Origin: an uncultured Oscillospiraceae bacterium
GTDB taxonomy: Bacteria > Bacillota > Clostridia > Oscillospirales > Acutalibacteraceae
Length of the DNA: 16,492 nucleotides
Assembly (NCBI GenBank): GCA_905198295.1
Contig: CAJKBW010000070.1
Coordinates: 1-16,492, forward strand
Direction: 5' to 3'
The notes under the pieces were generated by a model. That model searched no databases. It had not been told where the DNA came from and saw nothing but the letters and a program-made list of their open reading frames with translations. Positions 1 through 8,057 of the stretch are shown here, one piece after another. Position 1 is the stretch's first letter. The number at the start of each line of letters is the position of its first letter. The translations under genes and the position numbers were made by a program.

Positions 1-4
1 TTTT

Positions 5-1579
5 TCACTCAAGCGGTTCCTTGGATGCCGCCCGTTCAAACTGTTCCACAATTTCCTTCGACGGTGCCTTGGTCAGCAGACTGACCACCACAATCGCCAC
101 ACAGGCCAGTATAAAGGCAGGCAGCAGCTCATAGAAGGCGAATATACCGCCAAGCCGGCTGATGCCGAATTTCCAGATAAACACCATCGCGCCGCCGGTC
201 ACCATGCCGGCAAAGGCGCCGGGGAAATTCGTGCGCTTCCAAAACAGGGCAAACAGAATTACCGGACCGAACGCTGCACCAAAGCCTGCCCAGGCAAACG
301 AAACGATGTCGAACACCGAAGAATCCGGATTCAGTGCAAGCAGTGCACCGATAACCGCCACCACAATAACGGTGCCCCGCGCCACCCACATAACCAGCTT
401 TTCGCTCGCCTTTTTGTGGATGATCCCTTTAAAGAAGTTCTGCGCCACACTCGAGGAAGCTGCCAGAAGCTGGGAATCCGCAGTGGACATGGTCGCCGCA
501 AGGATACCCGCAAGCACTACCCCCGCGAACAGTGCCAGGATCACACCGTGATTGCCGAGTGCCGTCGCCAGCGCGATGAAAATCGTTTCCGCCGTGGACT
601 TGGCGGCCGCTTCAGATACTGCTCCGGACTGCACCGCGGCACGATCCACCAGCTCCGGCATCGCCGCTGCGCCCACAACGCCGATAATCACCGCAACACT
701 CAGCGAAATCAATACCCACACGATCGCGATGCGCCGCGAGGTCTTCAGCTGCCCTTCCTTTTTGATGGCCATAAACCGCAGCAGCACATGCGGCATACCG
801 AAATAGCCGAGTCCCCATGCCAGCATGGTAGCGATCTGCAAACCGCTGTACGGCGCGCTTTCCCCGGTGGTTGCCACATGCGTCTTGAACATGCTCAGAT
901 AGCCGGGAAGGCTTCTGGCATTTTCCGCCACCGCGCCGAAGCCGCCGGCAGTGGTCACGCCGAAAATCAGGATCACCACCAGCGCCGCCGACATCAGCAG
1001 CCCCTGCATGAGGTCGGTGGTGCTTGCCGCCAGGAAACCGCCGATCGCGGTATACGCCACAATCACCGCCGCGCTAATGAGCATCGCCCACACGTAATCG
1101 ACCCCGAACAGGCTGCTGAACAGCTTGCCGCAGGCGACGAAGCCGGAAGCCGTATAAGGAATGAAAAACACCAGAATAACCACCGCGGATATGCACATCA
1201 GTATCCGCTTTTTATCTCCGAACCGATTGGAGAAAAAGTCCGGCAGGGTGATGGAATTGTTGGCCACCACCGTATACCGCCGCAGCCGCTTGGCCACCAC
1301 CAGCCAGTTGATATAGGTCCCTACCGCCAGGCCGATCGCCGTCCAACCAGCATCGGCGATGCCGGTCAGATAGGCAAGTCCCGGCAAGCCCATGAGAAGC
1401 CAGCTACTCATATCCGAAGCCTCGGCGCTCATGGCAGTAACCAAAGGCCCAAGCTTCCGTCCGCCCAGATAAAAATCATCGCTGGTCCTGTTGCGCCGCG
1501 CGCACCACAGTCCGATTGCCAGCACCGCCAGCATATACAAGACCATCGCAATCAGAATACAGATTTGTTCTTTTGTCAC
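5..1579 (-). CDS. putP: Sodium/proline symporter PutP
   Basis: This is a 524-residue member of the sodium:solute symporter family that imports L-proline with Na+ across the cytoplasmic membrane. The protein is almost entirely hydrophobic segments, as expected for the 13-helix fold. Helix II carries ASDMSSWLLMGLPG (about residues 54-67), matching the PutP signature; D56 and S58 align with the E. coli Na+ ligands D55 and S57. Further matches are GWGLGYFGMPHVLLRF (about 260), LAATMSTADSQLL (about 360-372, the second Na+ site) and FAWAGFGAAFGPVILF. The start is GTG (1577-1579), preceded by AGGAAGGGG nine bases upstream. It is the last gene of the run glyA-esterase-rarA-putP, 63 bp after the extended rarA frame. 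The stop is TGA. The family is certain; proline rather than another solute is inferred from close similarity to known PutP. Confidence 0.93.
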   Translation of the reverse strand: MTKEQICILIAMVLYMLAVLAIGLWCARRNRTSDDFYLGGRKLGPLVTAMSAEASDMSSWLLMGLPGLAYLTGIADAGWTAIGLAVGTYINWLVVAKRLRRYTVVANNSITLPDFFSNRFGDKKRILMCISAVVILVFFIPYTASGFVACGKLFSSLFGVDYVWAMLISAAVIVAYTAIGGFLAASTTDLMQGLLMSAALVVILIFGVTTAGGFGAVAENARSLPGYLSMFKTHVATTGESAPYSGLQIATMLAWGLGYFGMPHVLLRFMAIKKEGQLKTSRRIAIVWVLISLSVAVIIGVVGAAAMPELVDRAAVQSGAVSEAAAKSTAETIFIALATALGNHGVILALFAGVVLAGILAATMSTADSQLLAASSSVAQNFFKGIIHKKASEKLVMWVARGTVIVVAVIGALLALNPDSSVFDIVSFAWAGFGAAFGPVILFALFWKRTNFPGAFAGMVTGGAMVFIWKFGISRLGGIFAFYELLPAFILACVAIVVVSLLTKAPSKEIVEQFERAASKEPLE

Positions 1580-1602
1580 ACCCGTCTGCCCCTTCCTGTT
1601 TT

Positions 1603-1632
1603 CCGCAGGCCGGCCATATGCCGCAGGCCGGC
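1603..1632. repeat. 12-bp direct repeat that can form a hairpin between rarA and putP
   Basis: CCGCAGGCCGGC occurs at 1603-1614 and again at 1621-1632. GCCGGCC (1609-1615) can also pair with GGCCGGC (1626-1632) around a 10-base loop. No T-run follows on the minus strand, so this is not a good intrinsic terminator. It could be a processing or stability hairpin ahead of putP; its function is unknown. Confidence 0.5.
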
Positions 1633-1642
1633 GCTGCGCAGC

Positions 1643-1795
1643 TTATTTGTGTCTGCCGCGGATTTCCTTCCAATACGCGGCATATGCCTGTTCATTTTTG
1701 TTGTCTCCAGGCACATAATACACCGCATCCCGGATGGCATCCGGCAGGTACTGCTGCGGCAGCCAGTGTCCCGGGAACTCGTGCGGGTCTTGCTA
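1643..1795 (-). other. In-frame C-terminal continuation of rarA behind an amber codon
   Basis: After the TAG at 1793-1795 the same frame runs 49 sense codons to TAA at 1643-1645. The translation includes QDPHEFPGHWLPQQYLPDAI, then DAVYYVPGDNKNEQAYAAYW and ends KEIRGRHK. A PH-x-FP-x-HW followed by QQYLPD and a YY-P stretch is how RarA/MgsA C termini end, so this is the true tail of the gene. Counting the amber codon, the whole gene would be 424 codons, the usual family length. By recollection of related sequences, the TAG sits where a tyrosine is usual (GQ-x-Y-x-x-PH), so one TAC/TAT to TAG change would explain it. There is no frameshift. Confidence 0.88.
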
Positions 1796-2917
1796 AAACT
1801 GTCCCTTGTTGGGGTTATCCTCGCCGTCAAAATGTTTGTTCTGCAATGTGCGCGGTATCGGGCCGGAGCGGCCTGCACGGATATCCTCAAGCGCCTTATC
1901 CACGGCTACGTAGGCCGCATTGGATTTCGGCGCCTGACTGACCAGAACCACCGCATCCGCCAACGGGATGCGCGCTTCCGGCAGCCCCACCTGCAAAGCG
2001 GCATCCACCGCTGCCTTGACAATCGGGATAATCATCGGATACGCCAAACCCACATCCTCGCACGCACAAACCATCAGCCGGCGGCACGCCGAGGGCAGAT
2101 CTCCCGCTTCAAGCAGACGCGCCAGATAATGCAGCGCCGCATTCGGGTCGGACCCCCGCATGGACTTCTGATAGGCGGAAACAATGTCGTAATGCTCGTC
2201 GCCTTCCTTGTCATACCGCAGCGCACTGCGCTGGGCGAGCTGCTCGGCAATTTGCAGCGTCACCTGCCGCGCGCCCTGCGCATCCGGCGCCGCTGCCAGC
2301 GCACACAGCTCCACCGCATTGATGGCTTTGCGCACATCTCCGCCACAGGCGAAAGCGATGCGCTGCACCACCCCGTCCTCCAGAGCAATCGGCGTCCCCT
2401 GCTCTTCCTCAAGAAAATGGAACCCCCGCTCCACCGCGCGTTCTACCTCAGCTGGCTCCACCGCTTTGAATTCAAAAACCGTCGAACGGCTGAGGATCGC
2501 GCCGTACACGTAAAAATAGGGATTTTCTGTCGTGGAGGCAATCAACGTAATCTGCCCGTTTTCGATATACTCCAGCAGCACCTGCTGCTGCTTTTTATTA
2601 AAATACTGAATCTCGTCCAGGTACAGCAGGATACCGCCCACGCCCGCGAGCGTGCCGGTTTCCTCCACCACCGCTTTGATATCCGCAATGGAAGCGGTGG
2701 TGCCGTTGAGTTTATGCAGCCGCATGTCCGAGCGCTTGGCGATAATCCGCGCCAGCGTGGTTTTTCCTACCCCGGACGGCCCATAAAAAATCAGGTTCGG
2801 GATATGCCCCGACTCGATGATCGTGCGCAGCGCCTTACCCGGAGCGAGCAGGTGCCGCTGTCCCACGATATCGTCGAGCGTTTCCGGACGCATCCTGTCC
2901 GCCAGCGGTGACGTCAT
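1793..2917 (-). CDS. rarA: Replication-associated recombination protein A (RarA/MgsA), frame cut by in-frame TAG
   Basis: This AAA+ ATPase acts at stalled replication forks and, in the family, binds SSB and forms tetramers. Visible motifs are GQRHLL near the N terminus, Walker A GPSGVGKT (46-53), Walker B LLYLDE (97-102), sensor 1 STTEN (128-132), arginine finger ILSRS (141-145) and sensor 2 GGDVRKAIN. The C-terminal MgsA-type domain follows, with YQKSMRGSDPNAALHYLARL. The ORF stops at TAG after 374 residues (ending DNPNKGQF), but family members are usually about 420-445 residues, and the same frame continues for 49 more residues (separate entry). The ATG is preceded by AAGGAGG at seven bases and overlaps the esterase stop as ATGA, so translation is probably coupled. 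The product is either truncated, read through, or an assembly error. Confidence 0.93.
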   Translation of the reverse strand: MTSPLADRMRPETLDDIVGQRHLLAPGKALRTIIESGHIPNLIFYGPSGVGKTTLARIIAKRSDMRLHKLNGTTASIADIKAVVEETGTLAGVGGILLYLDEIQYFNKKQQQVLLEYIENGQITLIASTTENPYFYVYGAILSRSTVFEFKAVEPAEVERAVERGFHFLEEEQGTPIALEDGVVQRIAFACGGDVRKAINAVELCALAAAPDAQGARQVTLQIAEQLAQRSALRYDKEGDEHYDIVSAYQKSMRGSDPNAALHYLARLLEAGDLPSACRRLMVCACEDVGLAYPMIIPIVKAAVDAALQVGLPEARIPLADAVVLVSQAPKSNAAYVAVDKALEDIRAGRSGPIPRTLQNKHFDGEDNPNKGQF

Positions 2918-3669
2918 CGGGCATCCTCCTTATTCTCCGGCGGCATAAAAAACGCCATTGCCCTCCGGACAGAAGCATCCCAAAAATCCCAGGTGTGGCC
3001 GCCCTCCCACTCTTCATAGGTCAACGGCAGGCCAAGCGTCTGTACGTGTGCGCGGAATTTCTGGTTGTCCTCATACAGGAAATCCGCCAGTCCGCAGGTC
3101 ATATACAGCCGCGGACAGCCGTCCGGCTGCCGGGCCGCTTTCTCCGCCAGATAGAACAGGTCATCCCTGTCCCGCAGTTCCCCGCCATGAATCGCATAGC
3201 CTTCCGCCGTATCCAGAATCGGCCGGCAGCGCACATCCGCAGCACTCGAAAAGACAGCAGCGGCCGCAAACCGTTCCGGCCGCGACAGCGCGGCTTTCAG
3301 CGCACCGTAACCGCCCATCGAGTTGCCGGCAATAAACGTGTCCTCCCGCTTGTCCGACAGCCGGAACAGGCGCTGACAAATCTGCGGCAATTCGTCGGCA
3401 ATATAGGTGAAGTATGCCGGTCCGTGCGCCATATCGCAGTAGAAGCTGCGCTGTACCTCCGGCATCACGACAGCTATCCCATACTCCTCCGCATAGCGGT
3501 CCACCGCCGTGCGCCGCAGCCAGCAGGAATGGTTATCGCTCAGGCCGTGCAGCAGATACAGCACCGGCAGCCCGCCCGGCTGTTCCCTGCCTTCCGCCGG
3601 CAGCGACACCGCAATTGCGGTCATCATGCCGAGCGAGGCCGAATAAACCGTACCGTCAAACTGCGCCAT
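2914..3669 (-). CDS. Alpha/beta-hydrolase esterase, tributyrin-esterase (EstA) / esterase D-like
   Basis: This 251-residue cytoplasmic serine hydrolase belongs to the putative esterase (esterase D/S-formylglutathione hydrolase) family and most resembles the tributyrin esterase EstA of Gram-positive bacteria. LPVLYLLHGLSDNHSCW (34-50) gives the oxyanion-hole strand, GNSMGG (115-120) the nucleophile elbow with S117, CGLADFLYE the acid D196, and EGGHTWDFW the histidine H225. No signal peptide is seen. A longer in-frame start at 3711 would overlap glyA by 32 bases. The ATG at 3667-3669 is chosen because AAGGGGGAG lies just upstream, over the glyA stop codon. Its TGA overlaps the rarA ATG. Short-chain acyl esters or acylated sugars are possible substrates, but the sequence does not decide. 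Confidence 0.87.
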   Translation of the reverse strand: MAQFDGTVYSASLGMMTAIAVSLPAEGREQPGGLPVLYLLHGLSDNHSCWLRRTAVDRYAEEYGIAVVMPEVQRSFYCDMAHGPAYFTYIADELPQICQRLFRLSDKREDTFIAGNSMGGYGALKAALSRPERFAAAAVFSSAADVRCRPILDTAEGYAIHGGELRDRDDLFYLAEKAARQPDGCPRLYMTCGLADFLYEDNQKFRAHVQTLGLPLTYEEWEGGHTWDFWDASVRRAMAFFMPPENKEDAR

Positions 3670-3672
3670 ATG

Positions 3673-3681
3673 CTCCCCCTT
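3673..3681 (-). promoter_or_regulatory. Ribosome binding site of the esterase, overlapping the glyA stop
   Basis: AAGGGGGAG on the minus strand overlaps the glyA TAA (3680-3682) and lies three bases before the ATG at 3669. It fixes the esterase start and suggests that ribosomes terminating on glyA help initiation of the esterase. Confidence 0.65.
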
Positions 3682-4930
3682 AATACAGCGGATATTTGGC
3701 GCACAGCGCATTCACCCGCTCGCGCACAGCGTCGGCTTTACCATCAAAGTCGGCGACAACGTCGGCAATGCAGGAGGCGATGACCTCCATGTCTTCTTCC
3801 TTAAGGCCGCGCGAGGTGACCGCCGGGGTTCCGATGCGGATGCCCGAAGTGACAAACGGCGACAGCGGCTCGTTCGGGATGGTGTTTTTATTGACAGTAA
3901 TGTATACCTCGTCAAGCCGATGCTCCAGTTCCTTGCCGGTGATGCCGGTCTCACGCAGGTCCATCAGCATCAGGTGATTGTCGGTGCCGCCGGAAACCAG
4001 CTTCAGTCCGCGGGACAGCAGGCCCTGCGCCAGCGCCGCCGCATTCTTGACAATCTGATCCTGATACGCCTTGAACGCCGGGGTAAGGGCCTCACCGAAG
4101 CAGACCGCTTTTGCCGCGATCACATGCATCAGCGGGCCGCCCTGCGACCCCGGGAACACAGACTTGTCGATGGCCTTGGCGTACTGCTCCTTGCACAGGA
4201 TCATGCCGCCGCGCGGGCCGCGCAGCGTTTTATGGGTGGTGGTGGTCACCACGTCGCAGTACGGCACCGGATTCATATGGTTGCCGGTCGCCACCAGACC
4301 GGCGATATGCGCCATATCCACCATCAGCAGCGCGCCGCACTCGTCAGCGATCTCCCGCAGACGGTCAAATTTGATCTCCCGCGGATACGCGCTCGCACCG
4401 GCGACAATCAGCTTCGGCTTATGTTCGAGCGCCAGCGCGCGTACCTTATCGTAATCGATGAAGCCGGTCTCCTCGTCCACGCCGTAGGGCACAAAATTAT
4501 ACAGCTTGCCGGAGAAATTGACCGGCGAACCGTGAGTCAGATGGCCGCCATGCGCCAGGTTCATGCCCAGCACCGTATCGCCCGGCTCGATGAGGGCAAA
4601 ATACGCCGCCTGATTAGCCTGCGCACCGGAATGCGGCTGTACATTGGCATGCTCTGCACCAAACAGCCTGCACGCACGCTCACGGGCAATGTTCTCCACC
4701 ACATCGACCTCCTGGCAGCCGCCGTAATAGCGCTTGCCCGGATAGCCCTCGGCATATTTGTTGGTCAGCACACTGCCCATTGCCGCCATAACCGCCGGGG
4801 AAACAATATTCTCCGACGCGATCAGCTCCAGATTGCGGCGCTGGCGCATCAGCTCCCGTTCCATCGCCACACCGACCTGCTCGTCCACATTCTTGACAAA
4901 GCCGATCGTATCCATCAAATTCTCGTACAT
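3680..4930 (-). CDS. glyA: Serine hydroxymethyltransferase
   Basis: This 416-residue PLP enzyme interconverts serine plus THF and glycine plus 5,10-methylene-THF, the main entry of one-carbon units. Family hallmarks include LELIASENIVSPAV (34-47), TNKYAEGYPGKRYYGG (56-71), NVQPHSGAQANQAAY (96-110), MVDMAHIAGLVATG (203-216) and the PLP lysine in TTTTHKTLRGPRGG (K234). The length is normal. A longer frame begins at 4972, but the ATG at 4928-4930 is preferred because GAGAGGG sits eight bases upstream and the product then begins like other SHMTs. It is the first gene of the glyA-esterase-rarA-putP run. Methylene-THF made here is the substrate of MetF, encoded in the same window. Stop TAA. Confidence 0.97.
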   Translation of the reverse strand: MYENLMDTIGFVKNVDEQVGVAMERELMRQRRNLELIASENIVSPAVMAAMGSVLTNKYAEGYPGKRYYGGCQEVDVVENIARERACRLFGAEHANVQPHSGAQANQAAYFALIEPGDTVLGMNLAHGGHLTHGSPVNFSGKLYNFVPYGVDEETGFIDYDKVRALALEHKPKLIVAGASAYPREIKFDRLREIADECGALLMVDMAHIAGLVATGNHMNPVPYCDVVTTTTHKTLRGPRGGMILCKEQYAKAIDKSVFPGSQGGPLMHVIAAKAVCFGEALTPAFKAYQDQIVKNAAALAQGLLSRGLKLVSGGTDNHLMLMDLRETGITGKELEHRLDEVYITVNKNTIPNEPLSPFVTSGIRIGTPAVTSRGLKEEDMEVIASCIADVVADFDGKADAVRERVNALCAKYPLY

Positions 4931-4967
4931 CGCACAGACCCTCTCTTTTCCAGAAATTATTAGTCTT

Positions 4968-4997
4968 ATCATACCACTTTACCCGCATCCAGTGCAA
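4968..4997 (-). promoter_or_regulatory. Candidate sigma-A promoter of glyA
   Basis: On the minus strand, TTGCAC (4992-4997) and TATGAT (4968-4973) are separated by 18 bases. The -10 matches consensus at 5 of 6 positions and the -35 only at 3. It lies in the 71-bp gap between the glycosylase gene and glyA, about 37 bases before the glyA start. Confidence 0.5.
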
Positions 4998-5001
4998 GGG
5001 C

Positions 5002-5529
5002 TTACGGCGAAAAAGAGCCGTTTTCCCTTTCCGGCTGTTTTTCCAGCGCTTCCCGCAGCACAAGCCACAGCCGCAGCTTGTCCTCAAACCGCATCGCCCT
5101 GGCCGGTGAGGAAGACGGCAGTGTGATTTGGGGACAGTGCGCAAAGGGATCGGGAACCACCAGACGACGGTACAGCGCCGCCGCGCCGGAGGAATTGAAA
5201 AACACCCGGCGGATATGCGGGTGTGCCGCGGCGAAGGCGGCAAAATCGTTGGCCTGCGGCGCACGGATTGACGCGTCCGCGCTTCCCTTCCGCTCGCAGG
5301 TACGCAGCACATCCCAAAGCGCCAGCCGGTGTGAAAGCACAAACTTCAGCCGCAGCGCATAATCTGCCGGCGGCTCCCCCGCGTCCCACAGCGCATAAAG
5401 CAACGGCCAAAACGCATTGCGCCCGAAACCGTAATACTGTCCCTTTTGCAGCGATGCCACCGACGGCATCGTTCCCAGCAGCAGCACCTCGGCATCCGCT
5501 GCCGCAACCGGTGCAAACCCTTCCAGCAT
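5002..5529 (-). CDS. Hypoxanthine-DNA glycosylase (UDG superfamily, deoxyinosine glycosylase type)
   Basis: This 175-residue DNA repair enzyme belongs to the hypoxanthine-DNA glycosylase branch of the uracil-DNA glycosylase superfamily, which removes deaminated adenine (hypoxanthine) from DNA. The pattern is diagnostic: VLLLGTMPSVASLQKGQYYG (15-34) with the following RNAFW, then LALWDVLRTCERKGSADASI (69-88), PQANDFAAF, RVFFNSSGA (108-116) and LPSSSPARA (137-145) as the C-terminal loop. A TTG at 5556 would extend the frame by nine codons. The ATG at 5527-5529 is preferred because GGAAAGGAG lies 11 bases upstream and the product then begins MLEGFAPV, as relatives do. It follows the metH hairpin and has no obvious promoter of its own. 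Stop TAA. Confidence 0.88.
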   Translation of the reverse strand: MLEGFAPVAAADAEVLLLGTMPSVASLQKGQYYGFGRNAFWPLLYALWDAGEPPADYALRLKFVLSHRLALWDVLRTCERKGSADASIRAPQANDFAAFAAAHPHIRRVFFNSSGAAALYRRLVVPDPFAHCPQITLPSSSPARAMRFEDKLRLWLVLREALEKQPERENGSFSP

Positions 5530-5564
5530 CGCTTTATCTGCTCCTTTCCGCTTCAATAATTACA

Positions 5565-5591
5565 CAGGCGGGGACAACTCATCCCCGCCTG
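5565..5591 (-). terminator. Hairpin terminator candidate after metH
   Basis: A perfect 10-bp GC-rich stem, CAGGCGGGGA/TCCCCGCCTG, with a 7-base loop lies 28 bases past the metH stop. On the minus strand it is followed by TGTAATTATTG, only moderately T-rich. Termination may be partial, which would allow readthrough into the glycosylase gene. Confidence 0.6.
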
Positions 5592-5618
5592 CCCGCGTTC
5601 ATCGTCTGATAGACGCCT

Positions 5619-8036
5619 TTATTCGCCGAACAGTCGCTGCGCATAATGCACCGTGGCCATCGCATCGGGGGAATAGCAGTCCGCCCCGATCTGGTCGGCA
5701 TAGGCCTGCGTCATCACGGCACCGCCGACCACTATCCGGCATTCCGGCTTGACCCGGCGCAGCAAAGCGATCGTTTCGGCCATACTCGATACCGTGGTGG
5801 TCATCAGCGCGCTCAGCCCCACCAGCCGGACATCCTGCGCCACAGCGGTATCCGCCACCACCTGAGGATCCACATCCTTCCCCAGATCGATCACATCATA
5901 ACCGTAGTTTTCCATCAGTACCTTCACGATATTTTTCCCGATATCATGAATATCCCCCTTGACGGTGGCCAGAATCACCTTCTGCTTCTTTTCCGGCTGA
6001 CCGCCGGTGCGGCTCATATGCTCCCGCAGCACTTCAAAAGCCGCCTTGGCCGCTTCCGCGCTCATGAGCAGCTGCGGCAGAAACAGGGTGCCGGCTTCAA
6101 ACGCCTTGCCCACCTCATCGAGCGCCGGCATGAGCTCCTGTTCAATAACCGCCATCGGTTCTTTACGGGTAAGCTCCTCGGTTGCCGACGCGGCCGCGCG
6201 TTCCTTCAGACCGCGCCGCACCGCTTCCCGCAGTCCGGTATCCCTTGCGGGCGGCCTGTCTCCGGCAACCGACTTTTCGCCTGCTGCCGGTGACGCTGCT
6301 GCCGGCGCCGGTGCCGGCAGTGCCGCCATCCGCTCAATATACGCCGCACATCCTGCATCCAGTCCCATCAGCGCACGATAAACCGCATAGGCGTTCATCA
6401 TACCGGTGCTGTTGGGGTTGAGGATCGCCGCATCCAGTCCGCTGTGCAGCGCCAGGGTGTAAAACGCTGCATTGACCACTTCACGCTGCGGCAGGCCGAA
6501 CGACACGTTGGACACGCCGAGCACTGTATGCACGCCGAGCTCCTGCCGGATCAGCCGCAGCGCCTCAAGCGTGACCTTCGCCGCATCCTGTCCGGTGCTA
6601 ACCGTCATGGTTAGTACATCGATCAGCAGATCCTTTTTGGCTATGCCGTACTGCGCCGCCGTTTCCACCATTTTGCGGGCGACCGCCAGCCGTCCCTGCG
6701 CTGTTTCCGGAATACCGGCCTCGTCCAGCGTCAGGCACACCACCACACCGCCGTATTTTTTGGCCAGCGGGAACACGGTGCGCATCGACTCCGCCTTGCC
6801 GTTGGCCGAATTGATCAGCGGCTTGCCGTTATATGCCCGAAGCGCGCGCTCCATCGCCTGCGGGTCGGAGGTATCGATCTGCAGCGGCAGGTCGGTCACA
6901 CCCTGCAGGCGGCAAACCACCCGCTCCATCAGGGCGGGTTCGTCGATCTCGGGCAGGCCGACGTTGACATCCAGAATATGCGCGCCGTTTTTCTGCTGCG
7001 CAATGCCTTCGCGCAGGATATAGTCCATATCCCCCTCCCGCAGCGCCTGCTTGAAGCGGGATTTTCCGGTCGGGTTGATGCGTTCACCGATAATCACCGG
7101 TTCCACCGAACCGATTTCCACCGCGTGTGCATAGGAGGAAACCAACGTTTTCCCGCCGTCCTCACGCCGGATCAGCGGCAGCTCCCGGCAGGCGTCGATC
7201 ATCGCCGCCAGGTGCGCCGGGGTGGTGCCGCAGCAGCCGCCGGCCGCCCACAGTCCCATGCCGGCCAGCTCCCGCATGGAGGCGGCAAAAGCCGCGGGAT
7301 CCACATCGAAAACTGTGCGCCCTTCCTCGCTGCGGGGCAGGCCGGCATTCGGATTGACCACCACCGGCAGTGCACAGCAGTCGAGCAGCTGCGGCAGCAG
7401 GGCCTTCATCTGCTCCGGTCCGGCGCCGCAGTTGAAGCCGAGCGCATCCACGCCAAGCCCCTCCAGCAGCGCCGCAGCCGCCGGAATATCCCCGCCGGTC
7501 AGCAGCTTGCCGCGCTCGTCGAAAATCATTGTGGCGATCACCGGCAAAGTGGTGCTTTCCTTTGCCGCCAGCACCGCCGCCTTAACCTCGTAGGTATCGC
7601 TGAAGGTCTCGATCAGGATGCAGTCGGCACCCGCCTTTTCGCCCGCCTGTGCCATCTCCCGGAACGCCTGATACGCCTCCTCGAAGGCCAGATCGCCGAG
7701 CGGCTGCAGGAGCTTGCCGGTCGGTCCGATATCCAGCGCCACGAGCCCGTCTCCGCCCGCCGCGCGCCGCGCCAGTTCTACCGCGCGGCACACGATTTCC
7801 TCCACTGTGTGCCCGGAACCGGCGAGTTTAAAGCGGTTGGCGCCAAACGTATTGGTTTTGAGGATATCGCAGCCGGCCTCGCGGTAGCGGCGGTGGATTT
7901 CCTCCACCACCTCCGGCTTTTCCCAATTCCACAGCTCCGGCAGTTCGCCGCCTTTCAGCCCCGCCTGCTGCAGCATGGTGCCCATCGCACCATCAAAGAA
8001 TACCAGACGCTTCCCCCACAGATCGGCAAATTTCAT
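5619..8036 (-). CDS. metH: Cobalamin-dependent methionine synthase, short form without reactivation domain
   Basis: This 805-residue enzyme transfers the methyl of 5-methyl-THF through cob(I)alamin to homocysteine. Domains in order: a homocysteine/zinc barrel (about 1-300), with the zinc cysteines in FNCGAG (C203) and GGCCGTTP (C268, C269); a pterin-binding barrel (about 312-565), beginning IIGERINPTGKSRFK and with GVSNVSFGLPQR; an Ala/Pro-rich linker (about 573-600); the helical cap (about 605-680); and the cobalamin Rossmann domain, with the axial-ligand motif D695-x-H697-x-x-G700 in KGDIHDIGKNIV, then GLSALMTTT and GGAVMTQAYAD. E. coli MetH is about 1,220 residues because it also carries the AdoMet reactivation domain; here that domain is the separate gene just upstream. 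The ATG has GAGG nearby and lies 21 bases after the upstream stop. Stop TAA. Confidence 0.97.
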   Translation of the reverse strand: MKFADLWGKRLVFFDGAMGTMLQQAGLKGGELPELWNWEKPEVVEEIHRRYREAGCDILKTNTFGANRFKLAGSGHTVEEIVCRAVELARRAAGGDGLVALDIGPTGKLLQPLGDLAFEEAYQAFREMAQAGEKAGADCILIETFSDTYEVKAAVLAAKESTTLPVIATMIFDERGKLLTGGDIPAAAALLEGLGVDALGFNCGAGPEQMKALLPQLLDCCALPVVVNPNAGLPRSEEGRTVFDVDPAAFAASMRELAGMGLWAAGGCCGTTPAHLAAMIDACRELPLIRREDGGKTLVSSYAHAVEIGSVEPVIIGERINPTGKSRFKQALREGDMDYILREGIAQQKNGAHILDVNVGLPEIDEPALMERVVCRLQGVTDLPLQIDTSDPQAMERALRAYNGKPLINSANGKAESMRTVFPLAKKYGGVVVCLTLDEAGIPETAQGRLAVARKMVETAAQYGIAKKDLLIDVLTMTVSTGQDAAKVTLEALRLIRQELGVHTVLGVSNVSFGLPQREVVNAAFYTLALHSGLDAAILNPNSTGMMNAYAVYRALMGLDAGCAAYIERMAALPAPAPAAASPAAGEKSVAGDRPPARDTGLREAVRRGLKERAAASATEELTRKEPMAVIEQELMPALDEVGKAFEAGTLFLPQLLMSAEAAKAAFEVLREHMSRTGGQPEKKQKVILATVKGDIHDIGKNIVKVLMENYGYDVIDLGKDVDPQVVADTAVAQDVRLVGLSALMTTTVSSMAETIALLRRVKPECRIVVGGAVMTQAYADQIGADCYSPDAMATVHYAQRLFGE

Positions 8037-8057
8037 GCGTTTTCCTCTTTCTTTTCC

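Noticed and set aside
416..2911. Very long plus-strand open frame (831 codons) opposite putP and rarA
   Set aside because: It runs antisense to two well-supported genes, its translation is rich in His, Arg, Gln and Pro with no family motif, and long stop-free antisense frames are expected in GC-rich coding DNA.
1643..2917. Genome-wide reassignment of TAG to an amino acid as the explanation for rarA
   Set aside because: ftsK ends at TAG exactly where the family ends, and the frame beyond it is 15 unrelated codons inside a terminator, so TAG works as a stop here. No pyrrolysine genes or substrates are in the window.
3670..3711. Upstream start of the esterase inside glyA
   Set aside because: The extra 14 residues do not resemble the family and have no ribosome site, while AAGGGGGAG directly precedes the ATG at 3669.
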